Translations under genes and position numbers: made by a program | NCBI RefSeq assembly: GCF_040939125.1 | Contig: NZ_CP162495.1 | Location: forward strand, 3,782,001-3,846,000 | Direction: 5' to 3' | DNA: 64,000 nucleotides | From: Clostridium sp. BJN0013 | GTDB taxonomy: Bacteria > Bacillota > Clostridia > Clostridiales > Clostridiaceae | Notes under the pieces: model-generated | Databases searched by the model: none | Seen by the model: the letters and a program-made list of their open reading frames with translations, nothing else | What the model was told of the DNA's origin: nothing | In this document: piece after piece, positions 1-9,345 of the stretch | Layout: each line of letters opens with the position of its first letter | Numbering within the stretch: the stretch's first letter is position 1

Positions 1-120
1 GAAATGCTTTCCTCCAATTTGAACCCTAGAAGAACTTATCCAGAGGCGCAGTAGCGCTTATACCCTCACTTTTGAAGAAGCTGGAGGTATCAGCTAACTG
101 TCACCTTCGGATAAATTAAC
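1..120 (+). repeat. Dispersed structured element, copy A (5' cut by window edge)
   Basis: This shares a core with four other intergenic copies in the window. An outer pair TTATCC (36-41) and GGATAA (109-114) encloses a hairpin region containing GCGCAGTAGCGCTTAT and a second one containing TATCAGCTAACTGTCACC. The sequence GAAATGCTTTCCTCCAATTTGAACC just upstream matches the right arm of the first hairpin in the other copies. No protein-coding signal was seen. It points the same way as the next gene (nhaC fragment). Confidence 0.6.
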
Positions 121-141
121 TTTAAATATTCACATAACATA

Positions 142-167
142 AAAAGGCAGAAACAATCCCGCCTTTT
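142..167 (+). terminator. Probable intrinsic terminator
   Basis: The stem AAAAGGC (142-148) pairs with GCCTTTT (161-167) around a 12-nt loop and directly follows repeat copy A. The T run is short, so it could also act in the opposite direction. Confidence 0.5.
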
Positions 168-455
168 AATCACAAAATAAACTATATAATTATACAGTTT
201 CCCCCTAGTTTTGTTTATAGACAGGATGGTTTCGAACTGTCATTTATGTAATTTTAAATATTATTATATTCTATAAAGTGGCTAAAATCAAGGGTTTTAT
301 AGTGAATATAATTTTTTATTTCTTGTTAAATGCTACCAAATCTTATTAAAATTCGTATTTTACGTTTGCAAATATGTTAGCAAATATGGATTTTACAAGT
401 GATCTTACAAATAATAATTTTGCTAGTAATTATGTAGTAGAAAGGAAATGATAAT

Positions 456-680
456 ATGAGCCAAGGAATAGTTTCACTTTTTACACCTATAATAGTCATT
501 GTCTTAGCTATGATTACAAAGAGAATAATAGCTGCACTTATTGTAGGAATTTTAGCTAGTAGCATATTACTTGCAGGAGGAAATATAATTAATGGATGTA
601 TTTTAGCTACAGAACATTTAGTTAACGCAACTGCAAATAAAGAAAATGTTTATATAATAATGTTTCTATTTCTATTACGA
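456..680 (+). pseudogene. NhaC-type Na+/H+ antiporter, N-terminal fragment
   Basis: About 75 residues remain of a polytopic membrane protein. Hydrophobic segments at residues 7-20 and 26-42 are followed by the sequence NKENVYIIMFLF, typical of the start of NhaC antiporters, which are normally about 450-480 aa and exchange Na+ for H+ across the membrane. The reading frame stops at the junction with a 5'-truncated IS1182 transposase, so the rest of the gene is missing. The start is supported by AGGAAATGATAAT upstream. The NhaC assignment rests on pattern recognition of a short N-terminus. Confidence 0.55.
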
Positions 681-708
681 TGAACTACTCAATAATTACA
701 GTGTTGAC

Positions 709-2019
709 ATGGGGCGTGGTGCCAAGGATCCCATCATGCTGTTTAAATACCTTATATTGAAGACAACCTATGAACTTTCCGATGAAGACGTAGTTGAAAG
801 AACACTTTATGACATGTCATTTAAATACTTTCTGAATCTTGCACCTGAGGAAGTTGATCTGATTCATCCAAGTACATTAACAAAATTTAGAAAGCTACGC
901 TTGAAAGATACGAATATGCTTGATTTATTAATCAAGAAAACAGTTGAAATTGCAATTGCTAAGGGAGTTTTAGCCAGTAGAACTCTTATAGTTGATTCCA
1001 CACATACCAAAGCAAGATATAACCAGAAGTCTGCTCAGGAAGTGCTATTGGAACGGGCAAAGTCTTTGAGGAAGGAAATCTACGCAGTTAACAGTGAGAT
1101 AAAAGAAAAGTTTCCTCAAAAGGTTACAGGTGATAAGATTAAAGATATTATAAGATACTGCCAAGATTTAATCAATGTTGTTGAACCTACACCTGAGCTT
1201 GTGATATATGAGAAGATTAAAGAACGACTCAATTATTTAAACGAGGCCATCGAAGATGACCTGGAGCAGTTAGCGCTTTCAAAGGATGAAGATGCCCGAG
1301 TAGGGCATAAGACAGCCGATTCTTCATTTTTTGGGTACAAAACACACATTGCAATGAGTGAAGAACGCATAATTACAGGAGCTACTATTACTACCGGAGA
1401 AAAATCCGATGGTAAAGAACTTCAAGAGTTAATTGAAAAAAGTCAAAACGCAGGCATGACAGTTGATGAGATAATTGGTGATACTGCTTATTCGGAAAAA
1501 GGAAATTTAGAGTATGCCAAAGAAAATCAAATCAAGTTGATTTCAAAACTTAATCCAATAATTTCATGTGGATCTCGTACGAAAGAGGAAGAATTCCAAT
1601 TCAACAAGGATGCTGGAATGTTTATTTGCCCTGCCGGTCATATAGCCATAAGAAAAGCCCGTCAGGGTAAGAAAAATCATAATAAAAATCAAGTTACTAC
1701 ATACTATTTTGATGTTAATAAATGCAAATGCTGTTCTCGAGGAGAAGGATGTTACAAAGAAGGTTGCAAGTCCAAGACCTATTCTGTATCTATAAAGTCT
1801 GATATTCATAAAGATCAAATGGCTTTTCAAGAAACAGAATACTTTAAGGAACGAGCAAGACAACGATATATGATTGAAGCTAAGAACAGTGAACTTAAAC
1901 ACCAGCACGGCTATGATATGGCATTATCGTCGGGCTTAATTAACATGCAAATGCAAGGTGCACTTACAATATTTACTGTTAATATCAAGAGAATCATAAA
2001 GCTCCTAACGGAGCAATAA
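709..2019 (+). pseudogene. IS1182-family transposase, 5'-truncated
   Basis: DDE transposase of 436 residues from the first ATG. The catalytic triad is visible: Asp in VDSTHT, Asp in GDTAYSE and Glu in IEAKNSELKH. A Cys-rich segment near residues 340-355 is typical of the IS1182 group. Family members usually start about 40-50 residues earlier. Here the same frame stays open upstream (YDELLNNYSVDMGRG) but runs into the nhaC fragment, so the 5' end of the element was lost and the ATG at 709 is not the native start. The 3' side faces a truncated dinB, so this copy probably mediated or survived a deletion. Confidence 0.8.
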
Positions 2020-2044
2020 GCTTTAAGTAACACATTAATGAGAG

Positions 2045-2095
2045 AAGAGCACGAAATATTTCAGAAAGAAATGAAATACTCCGTGCTCTTTTTAC
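2045..2095 (+). terminator. Terminator at the 3' end of the IS1182 copy
   Basis: The long hairpin AAGAGCACG ... CGTGCTCTT is followed by TTTT, directly after the transposase stop. It probably lies within the right end of the element and also shields the dinB remnant on the other strand. Confidence 0.7.
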
Positions 2096-2103
2096 TGCTT
2101 AAA

Positions 2104-2634
2104 TCAATCTTTAGGAAAAAAGCGAAGCTTTTTCAGTGGCCTCGTAATACCTAGGGGCTTTTTCATTTCAGAAGCCATCTTTGCCAGAAATTTGTTTTCA
2201 GATATACCTATGGAACAATCCAGACCTAGCTCACGATTAATATGTCTCATAATATGCTTTGCTGATTGATATGGTCTTCCAAATATTCTTTCACAACCCG
2301 TCATGTCAAGCCATGCTTCATCAATACTATTTTGTTCAATAACAGGAGTATATTCAGATAGTATATCCATAACCTCTTTGGATTTCTGTTTATAAAAATA
2401 ATGATCAGGAGGAATAATTATCATATTTGGACAAAGTTTTAACGCCCTATGTAAAACCATAGTTGTTTTAACTCCAAATTTTCGTGCCTCATAATTTGCA
2501 GTTAGAATAATACCTGACCGATTTTTTGGTTCTCCTGCTACGGCAGCAGGTTTTCCAATAATTTCAGGATGTCTTGTTGATTCACGACTTATGAAAAAAG
2601 CATTCATGTCTACAAGAAAAATTATTCTATGCAT
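2104..2634 (-). pseudogene. dinB: DNA polymerase IV (Y family), C-terminally truncated
   Basis: 176 residues covering the palm and fingers of a Y-family translesion polymerase. The metal-binding Asp lies in LVDMNAFF, the Asp-Glu pair in SIDEAWLD, and a conserved thumb segment reads GISENKFLAKMASEMKKPLG. A full DinB is about 350-420 aa, so the rest of the thumb and the little-finger (DNA-gripping) domain are gone. The frame ends in RPLKKLRFFPKD beside the IS1182 3' end, which suggests truncation by that element. It is probably non-functional. Confidence 0.8.
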
Positions 2635-2690
2635 AACTACACCTACTTATTCTAAAGATCAATTTTACTGATTATCCCAAATTAATATAA

Positions 2691-3020
2691 TTACCCTAAT
2701 TTATCACCTTTTTCAACAGGCTGCTGGGGTTGAATCATCACAACTCCTTGCTTGGAATAAGTTCCTAGTACCAATACCTCTGACATAAAATCTGCAATTT
2801 GTCTTGGTGGAAAATTTACTACTCCTAAAACTTGCCTACCTATAAGCTCTTCTTTTTTATAACATTCAGTAATTTGAGCACTTGATTTTTTTATGCCAAT
2901 TTCATCGCCAAAATCAATCCACAATTTGTAAGCAGATTTCCTTGCCTTTTCAAAAAATTTCACTTTAATAATTTCCCCTACTCTTATATCTATTTTCACA
3001 AAATCCTCAAAAGCAACCAT
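2691..3020 (-). CDS. csaA: CsaA-type tRNA-binding-domain protein
   Basis: 109 aa, the full length of the family (about 110 aa in Bacillus). The whole protein is one tRNA-binding OB-fold with the opening FVKIDIRVGEI and the family segments VLGVVNFPPRQIADFMSEVLVLG. CsaA is a small cytosolic dimer described as a secretion chaperone in Bacillus; its OB-fold resembles the MetRS C-terminal domain. The start is preceded by AGGAGTGTGTT. It stands alone between the dinB relic and an IS982 copy, with about 230 bp of A+T-rich DNA upstream. Confidence 0.88.
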   Translation of the reverse strand: MVAFEDFVKIDIRVGEIIKVKFFEKARKSAYKLWIDFGDEIGIKKSSAQITECYKKEELIGRQVLGVVNFPPRQIADFMSEVLVLGTYSKQGVVMIQPQQPVEKGDKLG

Positions 3021-3249
3021 AACAACACACTCCTAACGATATAATTAATATGTAACAGTATTCTAATTATAATTCTAATGATCTAGCATGTATTTTTCAA
3101 TATGGTTCTTTTCTTACTTATAAGCCGTAATTTAACCCATTGTGCTAGTTGAATTGACTAGCAACATTATACAAATAGAAAACTCCAGCAATTTATGTTA
3201 CCGTATCATTAAAAAATGAGCAAAAATTCTAATGATGGGGGGAACATAT

Positions 3250-4190
3250 ATGCTAGAGTTCAAAAAATATTATACTATAGAAATAAATAATCTTAAAGAC
3301 TTCATTACTGTTATATTCGAATAATTGATGATTTTTACTACAAAGTTACTCCAACACATATTAAAAATCGTAGAAATATTGATAAAGCAATTATGAGTGA
3401 CAGTGAAATAATTACTCTGTCACTAGTTGGTGAACTTCTTTCTATTGATTCTGAGAAATCATGGTTCAGTTTTTGTACTAGAAATTTAGGTGATTTATTT
3501 CCCAAGTTTTGTACAAGAACAAGATTTCATAGGACAAGAAAATCTCTTTATGAGGTTATGGAGCAAATTCGTCAAGAACTAACCCGATTTCTTGACTATA
3601 CCCAGGAACAATATAGGATAATTGACAGTATGCCAATTCCTGTTTGTAAATTTGGAAGAGCCCATTTTCATAAATCCTTTAAACCGAAGGCTGCCTACGG
3701 CAAATGTGTCTCCAAGAAAGAAACATATTATGAATTTAAGCTGCATACTCTAACAACATTTGATGGATATGTTACTGATTTTGTTCTGACTCCTGCCAAT
3801 GTTGATGATAGAGCCGCAGTATGGGAATTAACTTATACTTTACCTTCATCAACTATAATAGGGAATAAAGGATATATGGGAAATAAATTTGCTTTAGAAT
3901 TAAAATCTGACAGAAATATCAACCTTGTTACAATAAAGAGAAAGAAAGATACAAATCAATTTCCAAAAGGATTCAGGCAATTAATATTTAAAGCAAGACG
4001 AAGAATTGAAACAACTTTTTCTCAATTATCCATTCATCAAAATATACAAAGAGTACTTGCCAAATCTATTTGGGGATCAATAAGTAGAATAACGAATAAA
4101 ATTTTAGCTCACAATCTGTGCTATTTTATCAATAAAACACTAAATATTAATCCAAATATATCAAAAATCAAAGAATTGATATTTGGTTAA
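3250..4190 (+). pseudogene. IS982-family transposase, frameshifted
   Basis: The main frame (3393-4190, 265 aa) begins MSDSEIITLSLVGELL, an internal IS982 motif. The missing N-terminus is present just upstream in another frame: an ATG at 3250 gives a peptide ending LKDFITVIF, and the main frame resumes as IIDDFYYKV. One base has therefore been lost near 3320. The first Asp (IIDSMPIP) and the Glu (RRRIETTF) are present. The segment that normally reads GDKGY is GNKGY here, so a catalytic Asp has probably become Asn. Clear terminal inverted repeats were not found. The element is judged dead. Confidence 0.75.
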
Positions 4191-4282
4191 ATTTTCTTAA
4201 ATATATAAATATATATTCTAGAATTTTTAGGAATACTATACTATTTTATTATAGATTATATATCCTGGTTATGAAAATTCAT

Positions 4283-4475
4283 CTTTTAGCTCAACATAGG
4301 TAATCTAAAATTCATAGATTCAGTGCCATAATCAGTATGAGCCTTAGAAATTTCAATTCCTTATAAGTAGTCTAAAATTTCTAATTGCGTATTTACAATT
4401 ATGTTATTAATACTTAATTTCAATTCCTTATAGGTAGTTCAGAGATATCTTTTTATCTTTATAAGTAATTTAAAG
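4283..4475. CRISPR. Degenerate CRISPR relic (three to four repeats)
   Basis: Repeat-like 29-nt units end at 4311, 4378 and 4445, an exact 67-nt period (29-nt repeat plus 38-nt spacer). The best two share ATTTCAATTCCTTATA and then AGTAGTC or GGTAGTT. The first unit keeps only the 3' part (TAGGTAATCTAAAAT). A fourth weak unit (TTTATAAGTAATTTAAAG) ends at about 4475, as if a spacer had been deleted. ATTTCAATTCC resembles clostridial type I-B repeats. No cas gene is in the window. The following 330 bp to 4805 show nothing recognisable. Confidence 0.5.
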
Positions 4476-4805
4476 AATATTCACAAAATACAAATAATTT
4501 CATATTATATTATATAAAGAGATCAATAAGCTATTTTAAGTTTTTACTAAAGTATGGACACTATTGTAAACGTATGCTTAAATGCTAAAATTAATAAAAA
4601 GGAAATTTTCATCTAAGTATGAAGTTATTATAAGACCAGCTAGTAAAAGTCAATAGTTAATTTAAAAAATTTATTTACTAAATTTAAGAGCAAAAAAGAG
4701 CATGGCAAACAAACCATAAAAAAATACGAACTATGGCAAATTTTTACTAAAACTAAATTGGAAATAATTTATCCAATTTGGACCATAATTAATTTGTCTA
4801 AGTGG

Positions 4806-6104
4806 TTAAGAAACTGATCTTGAAAAATTAGTAACATACATTTGGTTGTGCAGTTTTGGTTCACGAATTTCATAAGGCTTTTGATCTCTAAGAACTGCAA
4901 ATATGTACTTTACAAGTTTGTGCATAATTGCACAAAGAGCAACTTTCTTCTTCTTACCATTTAAGTTTTTATTGCGATACTGGTAAAGAACACTGTTAAT
5001 TGGTTTACCAGTTTTGGATTTTCTTATTGATGCAAGAGCAGCAGCATAAAGTGCTCTTCTACCAAAGCGTGTACCACGCTTGGACATTTTATTTTGGTCA
5101 CTATTAAATTTCCCGGATTGACTAACTGAAGGGTCAATTCCAAAGAAAGCAACCATTTCTTTTGGATGCTTGAACCTTGTAGGATCGCCTATTTCACTCA
5201 TTATGGTTACAGCTGTAATAAAGCCTATACCTTTGAAAGAAAGAAGCAATGCTATGTTGTTCTTAAATGAAGCAGGTGTTGAGTCATTTTTAACTGCTGA
5301 TTCTATTTCATTTACTAGAGTTTCAATTTGTTCATTAATGATGTTTAAAAGCTTTATATTTATGCCTATAGTTACTTTAAAGGAATTATTGGTTATTCCT
5401 ATTTGTACAGCACTTAGTGCAGCGTTTAAAAGTTTGTTATATGTGTTTGTACACCAGTCAATTGATTTACAAGAATTTTCCTTTAGTAAAGCAATTAAAT
5501 CATCTTTTGGTGCATCAACAATTGCTTTAGGGGATGAAAATTTACTTAAAACTGCTAATGAAGTAACACCAGCTACGTCAGAAAAAACATTATGATATCC
5601 AGGAAAAAACGTTCTAAGATCAGAAGATAACTTTTTCTTGAACTGGGAACGGTTATCTATAAGGCTGTAGTAATCACGACAAAGTGATCTTACAGCAAAT
5701 ATTGGGATATCTAAATAATCAGACATTTTTATATTTTGAAATTTTGCTATGTTTGCAATAGTTAAGGCATCCATTTTATCATTTTTCACTTTTCTTATTC
5801 CTAAATTTTTGTTACTATTAGTAATAAGAGGATTTATAACGAAAGTTTCTAATTCGTTATTCTTTAGGAAGTGGAAAAGAGTTAAATGGTAAACACCAGT
5901 TGATTCCATGAAAAGTGATGGTTTCATGGAGAACTCTTTTTCCACTTTTCTCATTTCTTTGAGAAGATAAGAGAAACCATCAGAAGTGTGCATTATCTTG
6001 AAAGCCTTTCTATAAACTGCTCCATCAGGGGCTAGTATTGCAACCATAGAATAATCAGCAGAAACATCGATACCTACTACAGGTAAATTAAAAAATTTTG
6101 ACAT
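4806..6104 (-). CDS. IS110-family transposase (DEDD plus Ser recombinase)
   Basis: 432 aa, full length. The N-terminal RuvC-like DEDD domain shows Asp in VVGIDVSADYS, Glu in MESTGVYH and Asp-Asp in KNDKMDALTIA. The C-terminal Transposase_20 domain starts at LLSFKGIGFITAVTIMSEIG and holds the likely nucleophile Ser in IDPSVSQSGKF, followed by KRGTRFGRRALY. Such enzymes move circular IS copies using a bridge RNA from the non-coding end. No frame disruption is visible, so this may be an active element. The structured 5' leader is listed separately. Confidence 0.9.
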   Translation of the reverse strand: MSKFFNLPVVGIDVSADYSMVAILAPDGAVYRKAFKIMHTSDGFSYLLKEMRKVEKEFSMKPSLFMESTGVYHLTLFHFLKNNELETFVINPLITNSNKNLGIRKVKNDKMDALTIANIAKFQNIKMSDYLDIPIFAVRSLCRDYYSLIDNRSQFKKKLSSDLRTFFPGYHNVFSDVAGVTSLAVLSKFSSPKAIVDAPKDDLIALLKENSCKSIDWCTNTYNKLLNAALSAVQIGITNNSFKVTIGINIKLLNIINEQIETLVNEIESAVKNDSTPASFKNNIALLLSFKGIGFITAVTIMSEIGDPTRFKHPKEMVAFFGIDPSVSQSGKFNSDQNKMSKRGTRFGRRALYAAALASIRKSKTGKPINSVLYQYRNKNLNGKKKKVALCAIMHKLVKYIFAVLRDQKPYEIREPKLHNQMYVTNFSRSVS

Positions 6105-6119
6105 TGTAAATATCTCCTT

Positions 6120-6310
6120 TTCATATATTTTTGAAGATAGAACAGAGTATCCATACCTAACAGTGAGCTAACAACCTCGTTTGTGACACGAGTAATTCTT
6201 CCGCAAGGGAAGAAACTCAACCAGCTAAACATCTAATCTCACTGATGGAATGATACGCTTTTTCACGGGTATAGGAACTCCGAAGGAGTCCTCCCAGGAG
6301 GAATACATCT
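6120..6310 (-). ncRNA. Candidate IS110 bridge RNA (left-end non-coding region)
   Basis: The roughly 190 nt upstream of the IS110 transposase are rich in hairpins on the transposase strand. One is a short stem capped by TTCG (about 6285-6302). Another is GAGT-CTTCC / GGAAG-ACTC with an internal loop (about 6190-6225), bounded by AGCT ... AGCT. Size, position and internal-loop architecture fit the bridge RNAs described for the IS110 subgroup, in which guide loops pair with target and donor. The sequence also differs in composition from the A+T-rich surroundings. The exact ends are unknown. Confidence 0.5.
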
Positions 6311-6449
6311 AACCTCTATTCAGAAGATATTATACAATGATTTAACTATTAATCAAGTTACCCTTGTGGAAGATACACTCTTATTATTTTTAGACTTACT
6401 AAAGGATATTGCAATTTCCAGAACGGAACTTGAGATGTACGAACAATAA
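6306..6449 (+). pseudogene. C-terminal gene fragment beside IS110
   Basis: An open frame without a start ends at a TAA at 6447-6449 and encodes a helical tail (DLTINQVTLVEDTLLLFLDL, then KDIAISRTELEMYEQ). It begins about where IS110 should end, so it is probably the 3' remnant of a gene interrupted by the insertion. The family is not recognised; the heptad-like pattern suggests a coiled helix. Confidence 0.35.
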
Positions 6450-6537
6450 TTAATTTATATTTATAAATATCCGTTAGTAGAGATGATCTAATCTCTATTG
6501 ATTGGTACAACTATATTATACGAGGAGGTATATATTT

Positions 6538-6735
6538 ATGGCAAACTTAGATTCTCTGGATCAAAAATCACTAGAAAAAAATCATACTATACTACAGTCA
6601 ACCGAAGAATTAAATAAACTTAATAGCTCCGTACCAGAAGATAATAGTTCTGTATCAGAAGATGATATATCGCCTATATTATTAATTTTGTGTACAGCTA
6701 TTCCTATGATCATATTAATTATATTATTTATATAG
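6538..6735 (+). CDS. Small acidic tail-anchored membrane protein, unknown
   Basis: 65 aa starting at the ATG preceded by GAGGAGGTATATATTT, an excellent ribosome binding site that excludes the upstream ATG at 6502. Residues 1-45 are hydrophilic and Ser/Glu/Asp-rich, with a near-tandem SSVPED / SSVSED pair around residues 32-43. Residues 46-65 form one hydrophobic segment ending at the C-terminus (ILLILCTAIPMIILIILFI), as in a tail-anchored protein. No family was recognised. An IS110 copy lies upstream. From 6736 to about 6960 only A+T-rich DNA was seen. Confidence 0.6.
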   Translation: MANLDSLDQKSLEKNHTILQSTEELNKLNSSVPEDNSSVSEDDISPILLILCTAIPMIILIILFI

Positions 6736-6959
6736 AGCCTTAACAGGTTCTTTTTTGATTGATAAACAGTGTTCTTAATAATATAAAAACATAGTAAATT
6801 GAGTATAATAATTAACACCCATAAAAACACTTTAATATCATCTCAATATGTTTTAATATAATTTATAAAAATTTTATCTAATATTTAAAATATAGTACCT
6901 CTTCATTTCAAAAACCTACGTTCGTATAATAGGCAAAAAAACATAGTGACCGCTAATAA

Positions 6960-7735
6960 ATTAATTTTGTATTACTTTATCTTCTAACAGTTACTCCAAT
7001 AGCTTAAATGTCCATTCCACCTTTGATGTATAAACTTAACAGTCCATCACTGCAGCAGATACTGTCAAACCCCATACGTCCATAACAGAGTCATATCCCA
7101 ATATATAAACAGACATATCCGTAATTAAATCCACCACTTCCGCCACAGCAGATTGAATAATGGAATATGATAATTATTACCTATATCTCTAAAAGTCTAC
7201 CCGCACATACTGTCAATCAAGTCAGAATCTACGCAGACAGGATCTACTGCAATATATCTGCGAATAATCTCTGTAAGTTTCTCAACGGTGTTTTTGGAAT
7301 AAACAACGCGAGATGGATTGTTAGGAGAATTAATCAATACTGCTGCTACCTTCTCAGTTAACATTTCTTCAAAGAGAGTAAAATTAGCCTGAAAATTTTC
7401 CACATTTGGAGGGACTACTTTCAGTACAGAAGCACCTGTTAAATCAATATAAGGATGATACTCAGGAAAAAAGAGGGCAAAGATAATCATTTTGTCTCCA
7501 AATTCCATTACGCACCTATTGCATAGGCTATGGCATCGGTAGTCATAAAAATATGGTTTTCAGTATAATTCATATCAAAATACTGGTTTAAAAATTGTGC
7601 TATTTTTTTTCCTGACAGATGGAATTCCCAAACTTGGACTATATCCATAAAACTCTGCAGAACTTTTACTAAACAGTATTTTAATCATACACAAGTAGAC
7701 TCTTCTAGAACAGAAACAGTTTGAAATCATTATGT
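6960..7735 (-). pseudogene. PLP-dependent class I/II aminotransferase, decayed
   Basis: Aminotransferase-like segments lie in several frames. Around 7510-7735 there are SPSLGIPSVRKKIAQFL and MTTDAIAYAIGA, matching the P-x-G-xP-xLR and (T)xGAxxA regions. At 7197-7508 there are ALFFPEYHPYIDLTGA and LINSPNNPSRVVYSKNTVEKL, the latter being the conserved N-PNNP-G motif with Gly lost. The PLP-lysine region is not found. A weak C-terminal-like stretch (EVVDLITDMSVYILGYDS) lies near 7050-7160. A frameshift at an A7 run (about 7610) and several stops show a dead gene. It precedes a hydroxyacid dehydrogenase that may once have shared its pathway. Confidence 0.65.
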
Positions 7736-7749
7736 TTCCTCCTTAATTT

Positions 7750-8739
7750 TTATAATCCGTTGACAATATGTTTAGGATGCTGACCTTTTAATGCAGCATC
7801 AATATTAATCCAGTTTCTCCTATGTGCCTGGTAGAAGTAACTTGTAGTAATTCCACCGATATGTGGTGAAAAAATTATTCTGTCAGCATATTCCTCTGGC
7901 AAATTTAAAAGTATGTTATCCCGCGTTGTAGGCTCTGGAGACACGGTATCTAAGCCGGCACCTTTAATCTGTCCGGATACAATAGCCTGGTAGAGTGATT
8001 CATTATCAATTATTTCCCCCCGAGCTGTGTTGACTATATAGGCCGTCGATTTCATTTTACTTAGAAATTCACTATTAATCATTCCTGTAGTTTCAGTGCT
8101 CACAGGACAGTGAATACTAATAATATCGCAGATATGTGCCATTTCACCCAAATCCATGTAAGATACATGATATTCTTTTTCCACATCTACCGGTTTTCGG
8201 GTTTTAGTGTAATAGTATATCTCACATTCAAAGGGCTTTAGTCTTTTTGCTGTTGCCTTTGCGATATCACCTAATCCAATGAGGCCAATTTTACAATCAC
8301 CCAGTTCTGTGATACCTTCCACCATCATTTTTTCCTTCATATATATTTGTTTGCCTTCCCTCTCTGTGCGGTCACCAACAATAATGTTACGAAGTAAAGC
8401 CAGCATTAAAAGTACTGTCTGCTCTGCTACAGCACCTGCATTTGCACCTTTGCAGTTGCAAACGTATATTCCTCTTTCTTTTGCAGCCCAGCAATCAATA
8501 CCATTAAATCCCACGCCTTCCGACTGGATTATTTTTAAGTTCGACATCTGACGGATAACATTTCCCGAAAGATTTGCTATAGGATCAATCGCAATAGCAT
8601 CTGCGTCAGAAGCAGCTTCTAACAATTCTTTGTCACTTGCACCACAAGGGCAGAAAACCATAGTAATCTCTTTCACAATATTCAAGTCGGGCATATATTT
8701 TTTATATCGATCTTCATTTCCAATAATCAAAATTTTCAT
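7750..8739 (-). CDS. D-isomer-specific 2-hydroxyacid dehydrogenase
   Basis: 329 aa, full length for the family. The Rossmann motif GLIGLGDIA lies at about 152-160. The catalytic set is complete: Arg in NTARGEI (about 240), Glu in SPEP (about 269) and His in FSPHIGG (about 293). These cytosolic enzymes reduce 2-oxoacids to D-2-hydroxyacids with NAD(P)H, or the reverse. Substrate (phosphoglycerate, hydroxypyruvate, lactate or other) cannot be told from sequence; the lack of an ACT domain makes a SerA role less likely. The start has AAGGAGTACAGT upstream. The neighbours are pseudogenes, so this may be the last intact gene of a lost amino-/hydroxyacid operon. Confidence 0.85.
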   Translation of the reverse strand: MKILIIGNEDRYKKYMPDLNIVKEITMVFCPCGASDKELLEAASDADAIAIDPIANLSGNVIRQMSNLKIIQSEGVGFNGIDCWAAKERGIYVCNCKGANAGAVAEQTVLLMLALLRNIIVGDRTEREGKQIYMKEKMMVEGITELGDCKIGLIGLGDIAKATAKRLKPFECEIYYYTKTRKPVDVEKEYHVSYMDLGEMAHICDIISIHCPVSTETTGMINSEFLSKMKSTAYIVNTARGEIIDNESLYQAIVSGQIKGAGLDTVSPEPTTRDNILLNLPEEYADRIIFSPHIGGITTSYFYQAHRRNWINIDAALKGQHPKHIVNGL

Positions 8740-8838
8740 ACTGTACTCCTTTGCATCTTAAATAATTTAATAATATAAATCCTCTGGTAACTAAAGAGTT
8801 AAGTAAAAATTTAATTTTTTAACTCAATTGCAAAAACT

Positions 8839-9298
8839 TTATATACGGGTATAAGGCAATAGTATTTCAGTTACATATTTATCTATATCATTAGTAATAC
8901 CATAATTAATTAGTGTTACTTCAATAGAATCGTCTGTTAGTTCATAATCATGTCTTTTCATATGTGCAAATAATTTTTTATAGCAATCTGCTGCATCCAC
9001 ATGAATTCCTTTAAAACGAATTCGTAAATATCTTCTTGATGGAAAAGTGGTTTCAAAAGTAATTATTTTATCTTCATCTTCAAGAACTATAAAAATACCA
9101 GAATACGTGTCAAACTTATGGCTTTTAAACTTGAAACAGAAATAGGAATATCTATTTTCTTCAAGAAAATATCTCCATCTATACCATAGTTTATAAGTAA
9201 TTCTAATCGGGTATTCTATGTCGTCACCAAGAGAATATTCACGGCTTAAATAAGCCACACGCCATCCTAGAAGTTTTACTGACCTGTACTCGAATTGA
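8839..9298 (-). pseudogene. MerR-family regulator, C-terminal effector-binding half
   Basis: The longest open stretch (8839-9258) is preceded by in-frame codons (QFEYRSVKLLGWRVAYLSRE) up to the IS3 left end. The fold pattern is that of GyrI-like effector-binding domains found at the C-terminus of BmrR-type MerR activators, including the terminal LLPY segment. The DNA-binding and coiled-coil half of the same gene lies on the other side of the IS3 element at 12727-13005. The gene was therefore split by IS3 insertion. The GTG at 9258 is not a real start. Confidence 0.7.
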
Positions 9299-9345
9299 TG
9301 AACACATATGAGTTAGCTATAATAATCATATGGAGGAGATAAGAA

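Noticed and set aside
195-240. ACAGTTT ... AACTGT inverted repeat as a separate regulatory RNA
   Set aside because: The loop is long and the stem short; nothing distinguishes it from chance pairing.
5170-5595. 141-codon frame opposite the IS110 transposase
   Set aside because: Antisense shadow with no ribosome binding site; the transposase frame carries all family motifs.
6990-7360. Plus-strand small ORF at 7167-7361
   Set aside because: It is antisense to a clearly aminotransferase-like pseudogene and shows no start signals.
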